From contig CAVUMM010000005.1 in assembly GCA_963742655.1 (NCBI GenBank), positions 1 to 64,000 on the forward strand: 64,000 nt of DNA, written 5' to 3'. Positions 9,269-16,977 of the stretch are shown here, piece after piece. Numbering within the stretch: the first letter of the stretch is position 1; each line of letters begins with the position of its first letter. The notes beneath the pieces were generated by a model, which worked only from the letters and a program-made list of their open reading frames with translations, searched no databases and was not told the DNA's origin. Made by a program: the position numbers and the translations under genes. The DNA is from JAICLK01 sp963742655. GTDB lineage: Bacteria; Patescibacteriota; Saccharimonadia; Saccharimonadales; UBA4665.

Positions 9269-10573
9269 TTATATCTCGGCTTGGCCATTCATGTATGTGC
9301 GCAAGATCTCAGGTACGATAACGCGGCCGTCGGCCGTTTGGTTGTTTTCCATGATGGCGGCCATGATGCGGCCCAACGCAAAAGCGGTGGCATCGTTGTT
9401 GTGAACAAGCTCAACTTTGCCATCTTTGCGGCGTACCCGCACCTTGAGGTCGCGCGCCTGGTAATCGGTCATGAAATCCGCGGTGTGCGTTTCACGGTAC
9501 TTTCCCTGCCCCGGAAACCAAGTCTCGATGTCGATGCCGCGCGCGTTCGGCTTGCCGATATCAAAGGTACACTTTTGCAAGACTTGATACGGGAGTTCGA
9601 GCTGCGCAACTAAGTATTCCTGAATGGCGACTTGCAGCAGATGTTCGTCCAGGCCGGTTTCGGGCGTGCTGAAGACTTCCATTTCCAGCTTGTCGAACTG
9701 GTGCATGCGGAAGATGCCCTCGGTGTCTTTGCCGTACGTACCGGCTTCGCGGCGGAAGCTGGTCGAATAGCCGATGTAGCGGATCGGCAGCATGTCCTCC
9801 GGCAAAATCTCGTTCCAGTACATCGTGCACAGCGTGTGCTCGGCGCTGGCGTTCAGCCACAGATCGTCTTCGGGCTGCCCGGCGCGGTACGTCACTTCTT
9901 CGGCATTCAGCCGCGCGCTGGCAGCGTACGGTTCGGTGCGCAGCATTGCCGGCGGTAACACGGGCACGAACGGCTTCGCCACAAGATTGAGATTATTTTC
10001 CTGGATAAGCTTTTCGATAATTGTCTCATCGCCCAAGGTTTGCAATACAAACTGGATGATGGCAAACTGCAGCCGGACCAAATCACCTTTGATGTAGGCG
10101 AACCGGCTGCCCGAAATTTTGGCTGCCCGTTCCTTATCGATCAGCCCGCGCGGTTCGGCCAGTTCCCAGTGCTGTTTGGGTTTGAATTCAAAATCCTTTG
10201 GTTCGCCGACTTTTTTGGCGACTTTGTTTTCATCTTCGGTATATCCCACCGGCACGTCGTCGAGCGGCATATTGGGTACGGATTTAAGCGCCTTTTCGTA
10301 CTCTTCTTCGATTGGCACCAATTCGTCATCGAGCTTGGCCAGCGATTCTTTGAGTTTCTTACCCTTTTCAATCTGTTCGGCCGTGGGTTTGCCGCCCTTG
10401 GTCGAAGCAGATAAATCGTTGCGCTCGGCGCGCAATTTTTCAGCGTCAGTCACCAGCTTTCGACGTCGTTCGTCAAGCAACAGCAGGTCTCCCACATTTA
10501 CGTCATAGCCTTTTTGTTTGGATTTCTCTTCCACCAGCTCCCTATTATCGCGAATAAATTGGATGTCTAGCAT
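9269..10573 (-). CDS. serS: Seryl-tRNA synthetase
   Basis: A 434-aa class II synthetase that charges tRNA-Ser. Residues 1-110 form the long N-terminal coiled-coil arm (Lys/Glu-rich, LAKLDDELVPIEEEYEKAL) that grips the long variable arm. Motif 2 reads FRREAGTYGKDTEG and is followed by RMHQFDKLE. Motif 3 is NDATAFALGRIMAAIMEN near the C-terminus. Length and motif order are normal and no frameshift is seen. A hairpin with a T-run lies in its 5' leader (10614-10640) and may give transcription attenuation. Confidence 0.95.
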   Translation of the reverse strand: MLDIQFIRDNRELVEEKSKQKGYDVNVGDLLLLDERRRKLVTDAEKLRAERNDLSASTKGGKPTAEQIEKGKKLKESLAKLDDELVPIEEEYEKALKSVPNMPLDDVPVGYTEDENKVAKKVGEPKDFEFKPKQHWELAEPRGLIDKERAAKISGSRFAYIKGDLVRLQFAIIQFVLQTLGDETIIEKLIQENNLNLVAKPFVPVLPPAMLRTEPYAASARLNAEEVTYRAGQPEDDLWLNASAEHTLCTMYWNEILPEDMLPIRYIGYSTSFRREAGTYGKDTEGIFRMHQFDKLEMEVFSTPETGLDEHLLQVAIQEYLVAQLELPYQVLQKCTFDIGKPNARGIDIETWFPGQGKYRETHTADFMTDYQARDLKVRVRRKDGKVELVHNNDATAFALGRIMAAIMENNQTADGRVIVPEILRTYMNGQAEI

Positions 10574-10613
10574 ATTTCCTTCTTTTAGGATTTAACGTTA
10601 TCAGTAACAGTGA

Positions 10614-10640
10614 ATAAAAAATCTATCCGCCTAAGCGGAT
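10614..10640 (-). terminator. Hairpin and U-run in the serS leader
   Basis: ATCCGC and GCGGAT arms around a 4-nt loop, followed on the minus strand by a T-rich run. It lies about 40 nt upstream of the serS start with no minus-strand gene just before it, which makes it a candidate attenuator rather than a simple gene-end terminator. Confidence 0.45.
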
Positions 10641-10722
10641 GAGCGTGAGATTGATGAAACCAGAGCTCCAAACACATTCATTATTTGTCGATTATAGAGC
10701 GTAATCTGACTGGGGGCAAGGA

Positions 10723-10751
10723 TTGCATAACGACCGATTACATTTTACTAT
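10723..10751 (+). promoter_or_regulatory. Promoter for the 10761 gene; likely leaderless
   Basis: TTGCAT at 10723 and TACTAT at 10746 with a 17-nt spacer. The ATG follows only 9 nt after the -10 element, so the mRNA would begin at or next to the start codon. No ribosome-binding site is present. Confidence 0.5.
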
Positions 10752-10760
10752 TAGCAAACC

Positions 10761-11738
10761 ATGTCAGCACAAAGCGGCCACAAGATGAATCAGGGCCTGG
10801 GTGAGTGGGTGCGAAGGCTAGATACTGCTGGTTTGACCGTCGGTCCAGTCCTTGAAAAGTTGGCCGGACGACTTTCGGTCTTGAGCGAATTACCAGATTT
10901 AAGCAACGACCAGGCCGAAGAGGCACACGGCATTAGATTGGCACTACCTGAATTGCAAACTACACTCGAGCGACTGCCGCAAATAAGAGAGCAGCTGTTA
11001 GAAGATAAAATAGCTACGCTCCGGACATTGAAATCACTCAGAGTGCCGCACTTCTCATGGCGCGTTTGTTCGACCGACGAATTTCGCCATCATCCAGACA
11101 ATTTTTACAGTCAAATACCGTCCAGCACGTATTACCTCACCGTCTTCCCTGCCGACCGGTCATTGCCACGCGACAAACGTATTGCCGGCAAAGATGAGGC
11201 TGAGACTACCGCGTTTTTTGAATCCGTTGTGGCAGGCCAAGAAGGCTATGGTCGAGTTCTACTGATGGAAACGGCTAAGATGCAATACGGTTTTAATATT
11301 TCAGTCGGAGACGGCGATGATAGTCCCGTTCTTGTCGAGATCGTTAAAGGTACGCATTCCGATTTGGTAGGCATGCAACAACCGATCGTGATGAATTTGC
11401 GCCGTGATCCACAGCGCCGGCTATTCCGATTTACAACTTTTAAGCCGGAAATTCACTACACCGACGAAGATTACGAAAAAGGCCGGGTGCCGCCAAAGAA
11501 TACGCGTCAGCGGGTTGAATTAACCGAAGCCGAACAGCTCAGCGTCCGATGCGGTATACTTCTGGCGCTCGAGAGCATACCTCATTTCACTCCAGGAGCT
11601 TTGGAATACAGCTCGAACCTTTCATCGTTGCGTGACGCAATCTTTCATCCGGGATATTACGAAGGCGCTTTGCTCGAAGGCTACCAACCGGTATTTATCG
11701 AATACTCCGACCAGCCGCCGTTCCAGGCTATTTTTTAG
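10761..11738 (+). CDS. Conserved-looking protein of unknown function, 325 aa
   Basis: Soluble, acidic protein without signal peptide or membrane helix. Residues 1-95 are helix-rich with heptad-like leucines (LEKLAGRLSVLSELPDL, LERLPQIREQLLEDK). The rest is mixed alpha/beta with many charged residues, and DEAETTAFFESVV and GVRCGILLALES-like helices are visible. No catalytic motif I know can be found. The gene meets the nuclease gene 11728-12516 tail to tail with an 11-bp overlap of their 3' ends. It has its own promoter and is divergent from serS. Confidence 0.6.
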   Translation: MSAQSGHKMNQGLGEWVRRLDTAGLTVGPVLEKLAGRLSVLSELPDLSNDQAEEAHGIRLALPELQTTLERLPQIREQLLEDKIATLRTLKSLRVPHFSWRVCSTDEFRHHPDNFYSQIPSSTYYLTVFPADRSLPRDKRIAGKDEAETTAFFESVVAGQEGYGRVLLMETAKMQYGFNISVGDGDDSPVLVEIVKGTHSDLVGMQQPIVMNLRRDPQRRLFRFTTFKPEIHYTDEDYEKGRVPPKNTRQRVELTEAEQLSVRCGILLALESIPHFTPGALEYSSNLSSLRDAIFHPGYYEGALLEGYQPVFIEYSDQPPFQAIF

Positions 11739-12516
11739 CAGCCTTTCGCGATTGCAAAGCTTGCATGGTCAGTTCCGTCCGCTTGCGAGCGTAGGTGCAG
11801 AAATCACACGGGCCGCCCATGGCTGCGGTGCCGACGGCAGGCATATCGCCTTCCATGCATTTCTTCATTTTTTTGAGCGTCGGTTCGACCCATGAATCAT
11901 CACCGGTGTACGGGATGATTTTGGTTCGGAATTCCACGCGGTTGTCGAATCCGTCCAAATCCAACCGGCCGTTGCAATATACGAAATAGCCGGTGTCATT
12001 AACTTTGAATCCATTGGCGCGCAGCAGCCATTGGTACACCTCCATCTGGCGTTTGTAGCTGATTTGCCAGTCGGAATCAATGCTCACGTCTTTGTCTTTG
12101 GCCGTGGCTTTGTAATCCACCACTATCAGCTCCCCGTCCGGGTTGACCCACAAATCATCGACCGCACCAAAGACATGCAAGTTCGTCGGTTCGTGCAGCG
12201 TTGCCACGCCCACGAAATTCTCGCGCCACGTGTCTAAATCGGCATGCACAAACGGTACCGCCTTGACTTTGAATTCGACCATCAGCGGATGCGCCTCGCC
12301 TTTTGCTCGGTATCCGTCGAACTCTTTTTTGAGCAGCTCGTCAATCGCCTTGTTGATGTTGAACGGCGGGCTGTTCGGACGGGTAATTTTAAGCCGCGCA
12401 TCCAGCCAAAAACAGCGCGGACACTGCATATACAACTCGATTTTCGAGCGCGATACTTTATATACGGCCGTCTGCCTAGGTTTATACGGCTGGCTCCGTT
12501 CCCTCCAGTAATTCAT
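11728..12516 (-). CDS. PD-(D/E)XK nuclease with four-cysteine Fe-S cluster (RecB/Cas4-like)
   Basis: A 262-aa protein with a RecB-family nuclease core: GAVDD (D120), then GELIVVDYKA with the D134/K136 catalytic pair, then QISYKRQMEVYQWLL carrying the QxxxY motif. Cysteines at 32 and 35 (MQCPRC) and a C-terminal CDFC pair near 240 are placed like the Fe-S ligands of Cas4/AddB-type enzymes. No CRISPR array or cas gene is nearby, so a repair or general DNA-processing role is likelier than spacer acquisition. It stands alone on the minus strand and overlaps the convergent gene by 11 bp. Confidence 0.8.
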   Translation of the reverse strand: MNYWRERSQPYKPRQTAVYKVSRSKIELYMQCPRCFWLDARLKITRPNSPPFNINKAIDELLKKEFDGYRAKGEAHPLMVEFKVKAVPFVHADLDTWRENFVGVATLHEPTNLHVFGAVDDLWVNPDGELIVVDYKATAKDKDVSIDSDWQISYKRQMEVYQWLLRANGFKVNDTGYFVYCNGRLDLDGFDNRVEFRTKIIPYTGDDSWVEPTLKKMKKCMEGDMPAVGTAAMGGPCDFCTYARKRTELTMQALQSRKAAKK

Positions 12517-12606
12517 AGTCTTTATTGTAACAGCTCATATTCAGCCGCGTGCGACAGCAACGTCCTGCGTGCGCCATCAACCTTTTTGGCAATACGCTAT
12601 TTCAAA

Positions 12607-13158
12607 TTAGCCTTGTTGCCATCCCCAGTTTTGATTATTTGCCGAATAATCACCGCCGTGACGGCTAAATACCTGGCTGTTTATTTTTGTCATGACCCAC
12701 CTTGCATTATGATTGTCGCTTGATGACACGTTCACAAGCCAGTTTCCGCTGACGACCCACAATTGCGGCCTGTTAGTAGTACATCCGTAAATCACGATAA
12801 AATCGCTATCATTCGACATGCAATAGCCCGTATTGGCTTTTAGCTGAAACCTGATAACCGAATGGCCAAGATAAGCATTATTGAGCCATCCGGTGTTGAA
12901 CGGGTAACTGCCCGTGACCGTGCCCTCGGAGTTTTCGTACCAGCGCCATGCACTGCCAATGCTATAAGTAGCTACGCCCTCTCCGCTGAATGCCGTTCCG
13001 CCAGGAGGCAGCGACGCGCACAAACCACCGCCATAACTTGCGCATATAAATCCCGGCGTGGCTGCACTAACGCTTGCGAAAGTCGTAAATGCACCGGCGA
13101 CGGCCAATACAAATACCGCTCCCATTTTATATTGAATTCGTTGGATTAAATCTCTCAC
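12607..13158 (-). CDS. Secreted protein of unknown function
   Basis: A signal peptide is clear: a basic start (VRDLIQRIQYK), a hydrophobic core (MGAVFVLAVAGAFTTF) and a cleavage-like ASVSAA site. The GTG at 13158 is chosen over the ATG at 13173 because GGAGG precedes it at a good distance. The mature part of about 150 aa is rich in Gly, Ser, Trp, Asn and has four cysteines (ICASY, LCAS, GYCMSN, YGCTT) that could form disulfides. Repeated aromatic motifs such as WVVSGNWLV and NWGWQQ suggest a small beta-rich, possibly carbohydrate-binding domain, but this is inference only. Confidence 0.6.
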   Translation of the reverse strand: MRDLIQRIQYKMGAVFVLAVAGAFTTFASVSAATPGFICASYGGGLCASLPPGGTAFSGEGVATYSIGSAWRWYENSEGTVTGSYPFNTGWLNNAYLGHSVIRFQLKANTGYCMSNDSDFIVIYGCTTNRPQLWVVSGNWLVNVSSSDNHNARWVMTKINSQVFSRHGGDYSANNQNWGWQQG

Positions 13159-13239
13159 AACTCCCCCTCCCATTGAATTACATCATGTAACTTAAGTATA
13201 CGTATTCACCATTCGAGCACAAGCGTTTTACATACGGTT

Positions 13240-13869
13240 TCATCGTGATTTCAATATGCGGGAGAGTTCGGCTGGCGTATTAGCGACTGCCGACGGTTTT
13301 TGAGCGGCTAAAGCCGAAAGATCGTTATAGCCCCAGCCCACCGCGACCGTGCGGATTTTCAGTCTCTTAGCGGCGTCTATATCGCCGATTTCATCGCCGA
13401 CGTACGTGCAATCAGCCGCCCTGACATCCCGCTGCCAAAGCAGCGTTCGTAAAACGGTGGTTTTACCTACGATACTTGCACTGCCCCGAGTGCCGGCAAA
13501 ATATTTGGCCAGTCCGTGCTGCCGCAGAAATATCTGGATATTCTCATTGCGGTTCGAACTGACCGCAAACATCCGGAAGCCTTTGTCGTGCAAGTCTTTG
13601 ATGACCGATTCGATTCCCGGGAACGGTTTGACTTCCTGCATATGCTTCGTCATGACCCGGCGGCCATGGAAAAACAGCCACAACTTTTTAAAAAAGGGCA
13701 TCCCGAGTTTTTCGGTCATTTTGCGGATTGATAAACCGCCGAAGTATTTTTGACGTTCAGGCAAGGATAATGGCGCTAATCCGGCCTGATCGACTAACAA
13801 TGCCGTCACGAAGTCAAAACTGTCGGCGAGCGTTCCGTCGAAATCAAAAATAATTACTTTCTTGCTCAT
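13240..13869 (-). CDS. HAD-superfamily phosphatase (phosphoglycolate-phosphatase-like)
   Basis: Residues from the ATG at 13869 begin MSKKVIIFDFDGTLADS, the HAD motif I with nucleophile Asp and acid Asp. Motif II is the SSNRNEN region, motif III the Lys in GKTTVL, and motif IV VGDEIGDIDAAKR. A helical cap lies between motifs I and II, as in subfamily IA enzymes. The start at 13869 is 4 nt after the stop of the heliorhodopsin-like gene, so the two are probably co-transcribed. The substrate is not evident. A second, less similar HAD gene lies at 20328-21155. Confidence 0.8.
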   Translation of the reverse strand: MSKKVIIFDFDGTLADSFDFVTALLVDQAGLAPLSLPERQKYFGGLSIRKMTEKLGMPFFKKLWLFFHGRRVMTKHMQEVKPFPGIESVIKDLHDKGFRMFAVSSNRNENIQIFLRQHGLAKYFAGTRGSASIVGKTTVLRTLLWQRDVRAADCTYVGDEIGDIDAAKRLKIRTVAVGWGYNDLSALAAQKPSAVANTPAELSRILKSR

Positions 13870-13873
13870 TACT

Positions 13874-14677
13874 CTAAGGGTGTAAAACCCCGGCAAAAAT
13901 CAACCACGCCACAAGTGACTGGGCGGCCAAGCCGACGACCATGAACATCCGTTCGCTATACGGATAATTTTTCCACTCCCCGATCTTCCGGCTTTGCAGG
14001 TACAAGTTAATTGGCACACAAGCAAACAGCAGGAATGCGCCGGCGGCAATCCAATATACATAAGCCGGCACCGAACCATATATCGCGCCGCCAGCAAGAT
14101 ACTTCAGAACCGCTGCCCAAGGCAACGCACCTGCCGCGCAACTGAGCCAAAAGACCAACCGGCTTAATTTTGGTGTACTGCGATCACAAATTTCCGTCGC
14201 GAGTCCAAGCAGACACATAAGTGCCGTCAACCCAAACATCATCAGTAACGCTGCGATATCCTGTACACCGACGACCAGACCGACTGCGACCATCATCGTA
14301 CTCAGGCTTACGCTATACGAAATCCAGCGAAATTTATTGCTGGCGTTCTTTAAATCTTTCTCGTACTGCGGACGCAGTTTAGTGGCCAGCAAAGCATGCG
14401 TGATGGCTGCGATCAGTAAAAACGCCGCCACAACATACGCCAAATTGACGTTATAAATCGTTTGAGAGCCGGTTGCCAGAACGGTGTGGCCCTGTGCCAG
14501 TGTTTGCAATGAATCGACACCCAGGTAGCTGATCGTCACCGGATACAGCCGCGACGCACTGGCAACCAAAATCGCCACGCCCTGTACCACAAACGCCAGC
14601 GCCAGCCACTTATTCCAGTTGTATAATGATTGGTTTGTTATGCTCGCAGTTTTTTTGCTGGAGCTTTTCGTCGCCAT
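13874..14677 (-). CDS. Heliorhodopsin-family membrane protein lacking the retinal-binding lysine
   Basis: A 267-aa protein with seven hydrophobic helices (about residues 22-42, 77-97, 117-138, 140-160, 172-193, 203-225, 243-264). The pattern follows heliorhodopsins along its length: FRWISYSVSLSTMM in helix 3, then IAALLMMFGL, then EWKNYPYSERMFMVV before helix 7. In heliorhodopsin 48C12 helix 7 reads VAKSALAW and the Lys binds retinal. Here it reads AAQSLVAW, with Gln253 (codon CAG, 13919-13921). The helix-3 counterion Glu (FRWVEYS) is Ser120 here (codon at 14318-14320). The helix-2 His (THALL, H94) seems kept. The frame is intact and both changes point the same way, so the protein probably does not bind retinal covalently. 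It is followed by a HAD phosphatase gene 4 nt downstream. Confidence 0.8.
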   Translation of the reverse strand: MATKSSSKKTASITNQSLYNWNKWLALAFVVQGVAILVASASRLYPVTISYLGVDSLQTLAQGHTVLATGSQTIYNVNLAYVVAAFLLIAAITHALLATKLRPQYEKDLKNASNKFRWISYSVSLSTMMVAVGLVVGVQDIAALLMMFGLTALMCLLGLATEICDRSTPKLSRLVFWLSCAAGALPWAAVLKYLAGGAIYGSVPAYVYWIAAGAFLLFACVPINLYLQSRKIGEWKNYPYSERMFMVVGLAAQSLVAWLIFAGVLHP

Positions 14678-14717
14678 GAATGCATCATAGCATAAGAAGT
14701 CATAAGCCGGCTCGATT

Positions 14718-15401
14718 TTATAGGTTGCTGTATCCCCGGAAAATCAATCGCGAAATCAATTCGGCTAATGTTCGCCGCCTGCTCATCGCGCCAGTTTGTT
14801 GCAATACTTCAATCAATTGATTCAGTTTCTCGTCGGTGAGATCCGGAGTCTTTTTGACGATAAGCGCGGGCAATACGTCTTTTCCCTGCACATTCGTGGG
14901 CGGATAAATGATCCCGCAGACGTCCTTAAGCCCCTGCATCAACATGCCATCCGTCAGGGCTGCCGGCTTGAATACTGGTCCAGCCAAAATAGTTCCGCGC
15001 GCGGTGTCATCTATATTGTCGGCCGGCTGCGTCACACGCACCATTTCTTGTATTACGAGCGGCAAATCTGCACCTGGAATGTGTTGCAATCCGAAATGAC
15101 AGAACGCCAAAGCAAATGTGCCGTCCTCGAATGGAATATTCTGCCCGAATCCCGGTATCCGATTCGCGACTGGCGGCATTAAATCCATACGCCCATACGT
15201 CGGATCAAGTGATGTCACTTCGAGCGATAGGCCAACGTGCCGTAAATCTCGTGCTAAATCGGTACAACCGGCAGCCACATTGAGCACGCTGCCCTCTACT
15301 TGGCTGAATTCGTCGAAAAATTGCGATGCCGCCAGCCCTTCATGAGCCGTTATCGGACATCGCCTGTCAAAGCCGTAAGCCACCTCCAAGCCTACTGTCA
15401 T
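14718..15401 (-). CDS. SAM-dependent methyltransferase, class I
   Basis: From the ATG at 15401 the product is about 227 aa. SAM-binding motif I reads SVLNVAAGCTDLARDL, followed by an acidic end of strand 2 (TSLDPTYG) and a post-II region FALAFCHFGLQHIPG typical of type-11 methyltransferases. The Gly-rich loop is unusual (AAGCT instead of GxGxG). An in-frame start at 15437 is possible; no strong ribosome-binding site decides. The C-terminal 70 residues are helical and probably form a substrate cap. The substrate is unknown. Confidence 0.65.
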   Translation of the reverse strand: MTVGLEVAYGFDRRCPITAHEGLAASQFFDEFSQVEGSVLNVAAGCTDLARDLRHVGLSLEVTSLDPTYGRMDLMPPVANRIPGFGQNIPFEDGTFALAFCHFGLQHIPGADLPLVIQEMVRVTQPADNIDDTARGTILAGPVFKPAALTDGMLMQGLKDVCGIIYPPTNVQGKDVLPALIVKKTPDLTDEKLNQLIEVLQQTGAMSRRRTLAELISRLIFRGYSNL

Positions 15402-15450
15402 GAAACTAATTATGGTATAGGCTTGAGTTCGTTGCAACTACAATGGCGAA

Positions 15451-15611
15451 TACGGGACGTGGCACATGCCGATGCCGGTCCTTCAACATGAGACACCTGC
15501 AAGCAGGTTTCTCATCGCGCCGGGCTCGAAATAAATTCGAGCACGGGCTGCTCTTCCCGTCTCAGAAACTCAAATTGGAGCGTACGGGACGTGGCACATG
15601 CCGATGCCGGT
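15451..15611. repeat. 29-bp direct repeat duplicating the msrA 3' end
   Basis: The same 29 bases (starting TACGGGACGTGGCACATGCC) occur at 15451-15479 and 15583-15611. The second copy encodes the MsrA C-terminus (GIGMCHVP). The first lies outside any gene, 132 bp away, and looks like the scar of a partial duplication. Confidence 0.8.
15488..15542. terminator. Two adjacent hairpins after msrA
   Basis: First hairpin 15488-15515: ATGAGA-C-ACCTGC pairs with GCAGGT-T-TCTCAT around a 2-nt loop. Second hairpin 15524-15542: GCTCGAA and TTCGAGC around 5 nt. They lie between msrA and the methyltransferase gene. No long T-run follows, so termination is likely but not certain. Confidence 0.5.
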
Positions 15612-16058
15612 TTTTGCGGTGAACTTTTGATGCTCTGCTTCGGCCGGCCAGAATTTACCGGCTTTTTCTACCGTCGTCACGATTTTGCGCTCATCATTCT
15701 TTTTATATTTGTTGTGCATGTCAATCATGTCTTGGGCTGCTTTTCGCTGCTTCTCGTCGAAGTAGAAAATCGCCGAACGATACTCGTCGCCTATGTCCGG
15801 CCCTTGCCCGTTCAGCTGCGTCGGATCATGCATGCGGAAAAAGTGCATGAGCAGCTTGTTGTAGCTAATCTTGTCAGGATCAAACTCAATCAAAACAGCT
15901 TCGGCATGTCCTGTTTTTCGTGATGCAACCTCCCAGTAGGTGGGATTATCTTTATACCCGCCCGTGTAACCGACCGTAGTTTTAGTAACTCCGGGCACCT
16001 CATCAAAGTAATACTGCACTCCCCAGAAACACCCTGCAGCAAATAATGCTTTTTCCAT
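15570..16058 (-). CDS. msrA: Peptide methionine-(S)-sulfoxide reductase A
   Basis: Repairs oxidised methionine (S-epimer). The catalytic motif GCFWG is at residues 9-13 with nucleophile Cys10. The conserved GYTGGYKDNPTY block, the HAEAVLIEFDP segment and FYFDEKQRKAAQ follow. A single C-terminal Cys (GMCHVP) may serve as the resolving cysteine. The length of 162 aa is normal. No MsrB domain is fused or adjacent. The 3' end is duplicated downstream as a 29-bp repeat. Confidence 0.93.
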   Translation of the reverse strand: MEKALFAAGCFWGVQYYFDEVPGVTKTTVGYTGGYKDNPTYWEVASRKTGHAEAVLIEFDPDKISYNKLLMHFFRMHDPTQLNGQGPDIGDEYRSAIFYFDEKQRKAAQDMIDMHNKYKKNDERKIVTTVEKAGKFWPAEAEHQKFTAKTGIGMCHVPYAPI

Positions 16059-16116
16059 GTCTCATCCCCCATTAATGTCCAATACAATTATAGCTCTCGC
16101 ACCAAAACTACAACCA

Positions 16117-16899
16117 CTAAATCGATTCTTGGTTAGCTTGAAGTACTAATGCGTCTTCTTGAACGGGAAAAGTTGGGATATCGGCTATCGTCATACCAGC
16201 GGCCTGCTTATGAGCTATTGCATTGATCATCCCATTGACAACCTGAACATTGACAGGCCAGACGGTTGATTCACCTACCCGTTGAGCGGCCGCGTGCCAA
16301 TGAGATGGCTCGCCGCGAAATTTTGAAATTCCGGCTCGTGCCATATTGTAGCTGGTTGTGTCATGTTCTTCGAGCACCGTGAGCCACCACGCCCCGGCCG
16401 TTTCGGACCTGCCAGGTTGGCGCGGGTTCCAGATCAGATAATTCGCGCGCGCCCGAAGTTGAACGTCTGCCTGTGATACTTGCCTGAGTGATGCCTCGTC
16501 TCCAGGCCGATATGCCGGCTCGGCCCTATCGCGCACCGCAACAGGTGCCGCCGCGCTTGCCGAAAATATTTGATACGTATCGCCTTGACCGATTGCTATT
16601 CGACCAAGCCCTGGAGCAACTTCTTGGATTCGTCGTTCGCCGCGGGCACCGTACACGACAATCTCCCCGGCACCGGCTACCGCTTCCATCTGCATTTCTA
16701 GCGAGCCGATAACATGAATCTTCTCCGTATCCCTTGGGACATGCCATATTACCGTGTTCCCCGTAATGTCCGGTTCACGTGATACGACCGGGTAAACTTC
16801 ATACTGCGAAGTTTCTCCGTCGATTATTTCCGGCTGGCCAAGCGTCTCGCCAGCACGAAGTAGCGCTTGTAAGTCCTGTTCTGCGGTTGTGCAATTCAT
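16117..16899 (-). CDS. Protein of unknown function, target of the divergent TrmB-like regulator
   Basis: A 260-aa soluble protein without signal or membrane segment. The middle part (TEKIHVIGSLEMQMEA, AGEIVVYGARGERRIQEV) looks like alternating beta strands. A helical C-terminal half contains a His/Trp cluster (EPSHWHAAAQRV). I do not recognise the family. The start codon lies inside a palindrome (16887-16906) that matches a second copy in front of the divergent regulator gene, and a -10-like TAAAAT sits 9 nt before the ATG. It is therefore probably leaderless and controlled by that regulator. Confidence 0.6.
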   Translation of the reverse strand: MNCTTAEQDLQALLRAGETLGQPEIIDGETSQYEVYPVVSREPDITGNTVIWHVPRDTEKIHVIGSLEMQMEAVAGAGEIVVYGARGERRIQEVAPGLGRIAIGQGDTYQIFSASAAAPVAVRDRAEPAYRPGDEASLRQVSQADVQLRARANYLIWNPRQPGRSETAGAWWLTVLEEHDTTSYNMARAGISKFRGEPSHWHAAAQRVGESTVWPVNVQVVNGMINAIAHKQAAGMTIADIPTFPVQEDALVLQANQESI

Positions 16900-16906
16900 A
16901 GCACAA
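16887..16906. promoter_or_regulatory. Operator 1: palindrome TTGTGC-n8-GCACAA
   Basis: It covers the start codon of the minus-strand gene at 16899. It has the same half-sites as operator 2, 36 bp away, which suggests one dimeric regulator binds both. Confidence 0.55.
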
Positions 16907-16942
16907 TTATTTTACTAACTGTGGCTACCTTGTGTAAAACTG

Positions 16943-16971
16943 TTGTGCAAAAACTGCACAATTGCTATAAT
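16943..16971 (+). promoter_or_regulatory. Operator 2 overlapping a leaderless promoter
   Basis: The palindrome TTGTGCA-n5-TGCACAA occupies 16943-16961 and overlaps a -35 (TTGTGC, 16943) and -10 (TATAAT, 16966) with a 17-nt spacer. The ATG of the TrmB-like gene follows 6 nt later. The geometry predicts autorepression. Confidence 0.6.
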
Positions 16972-16977
16972 ACTCTC

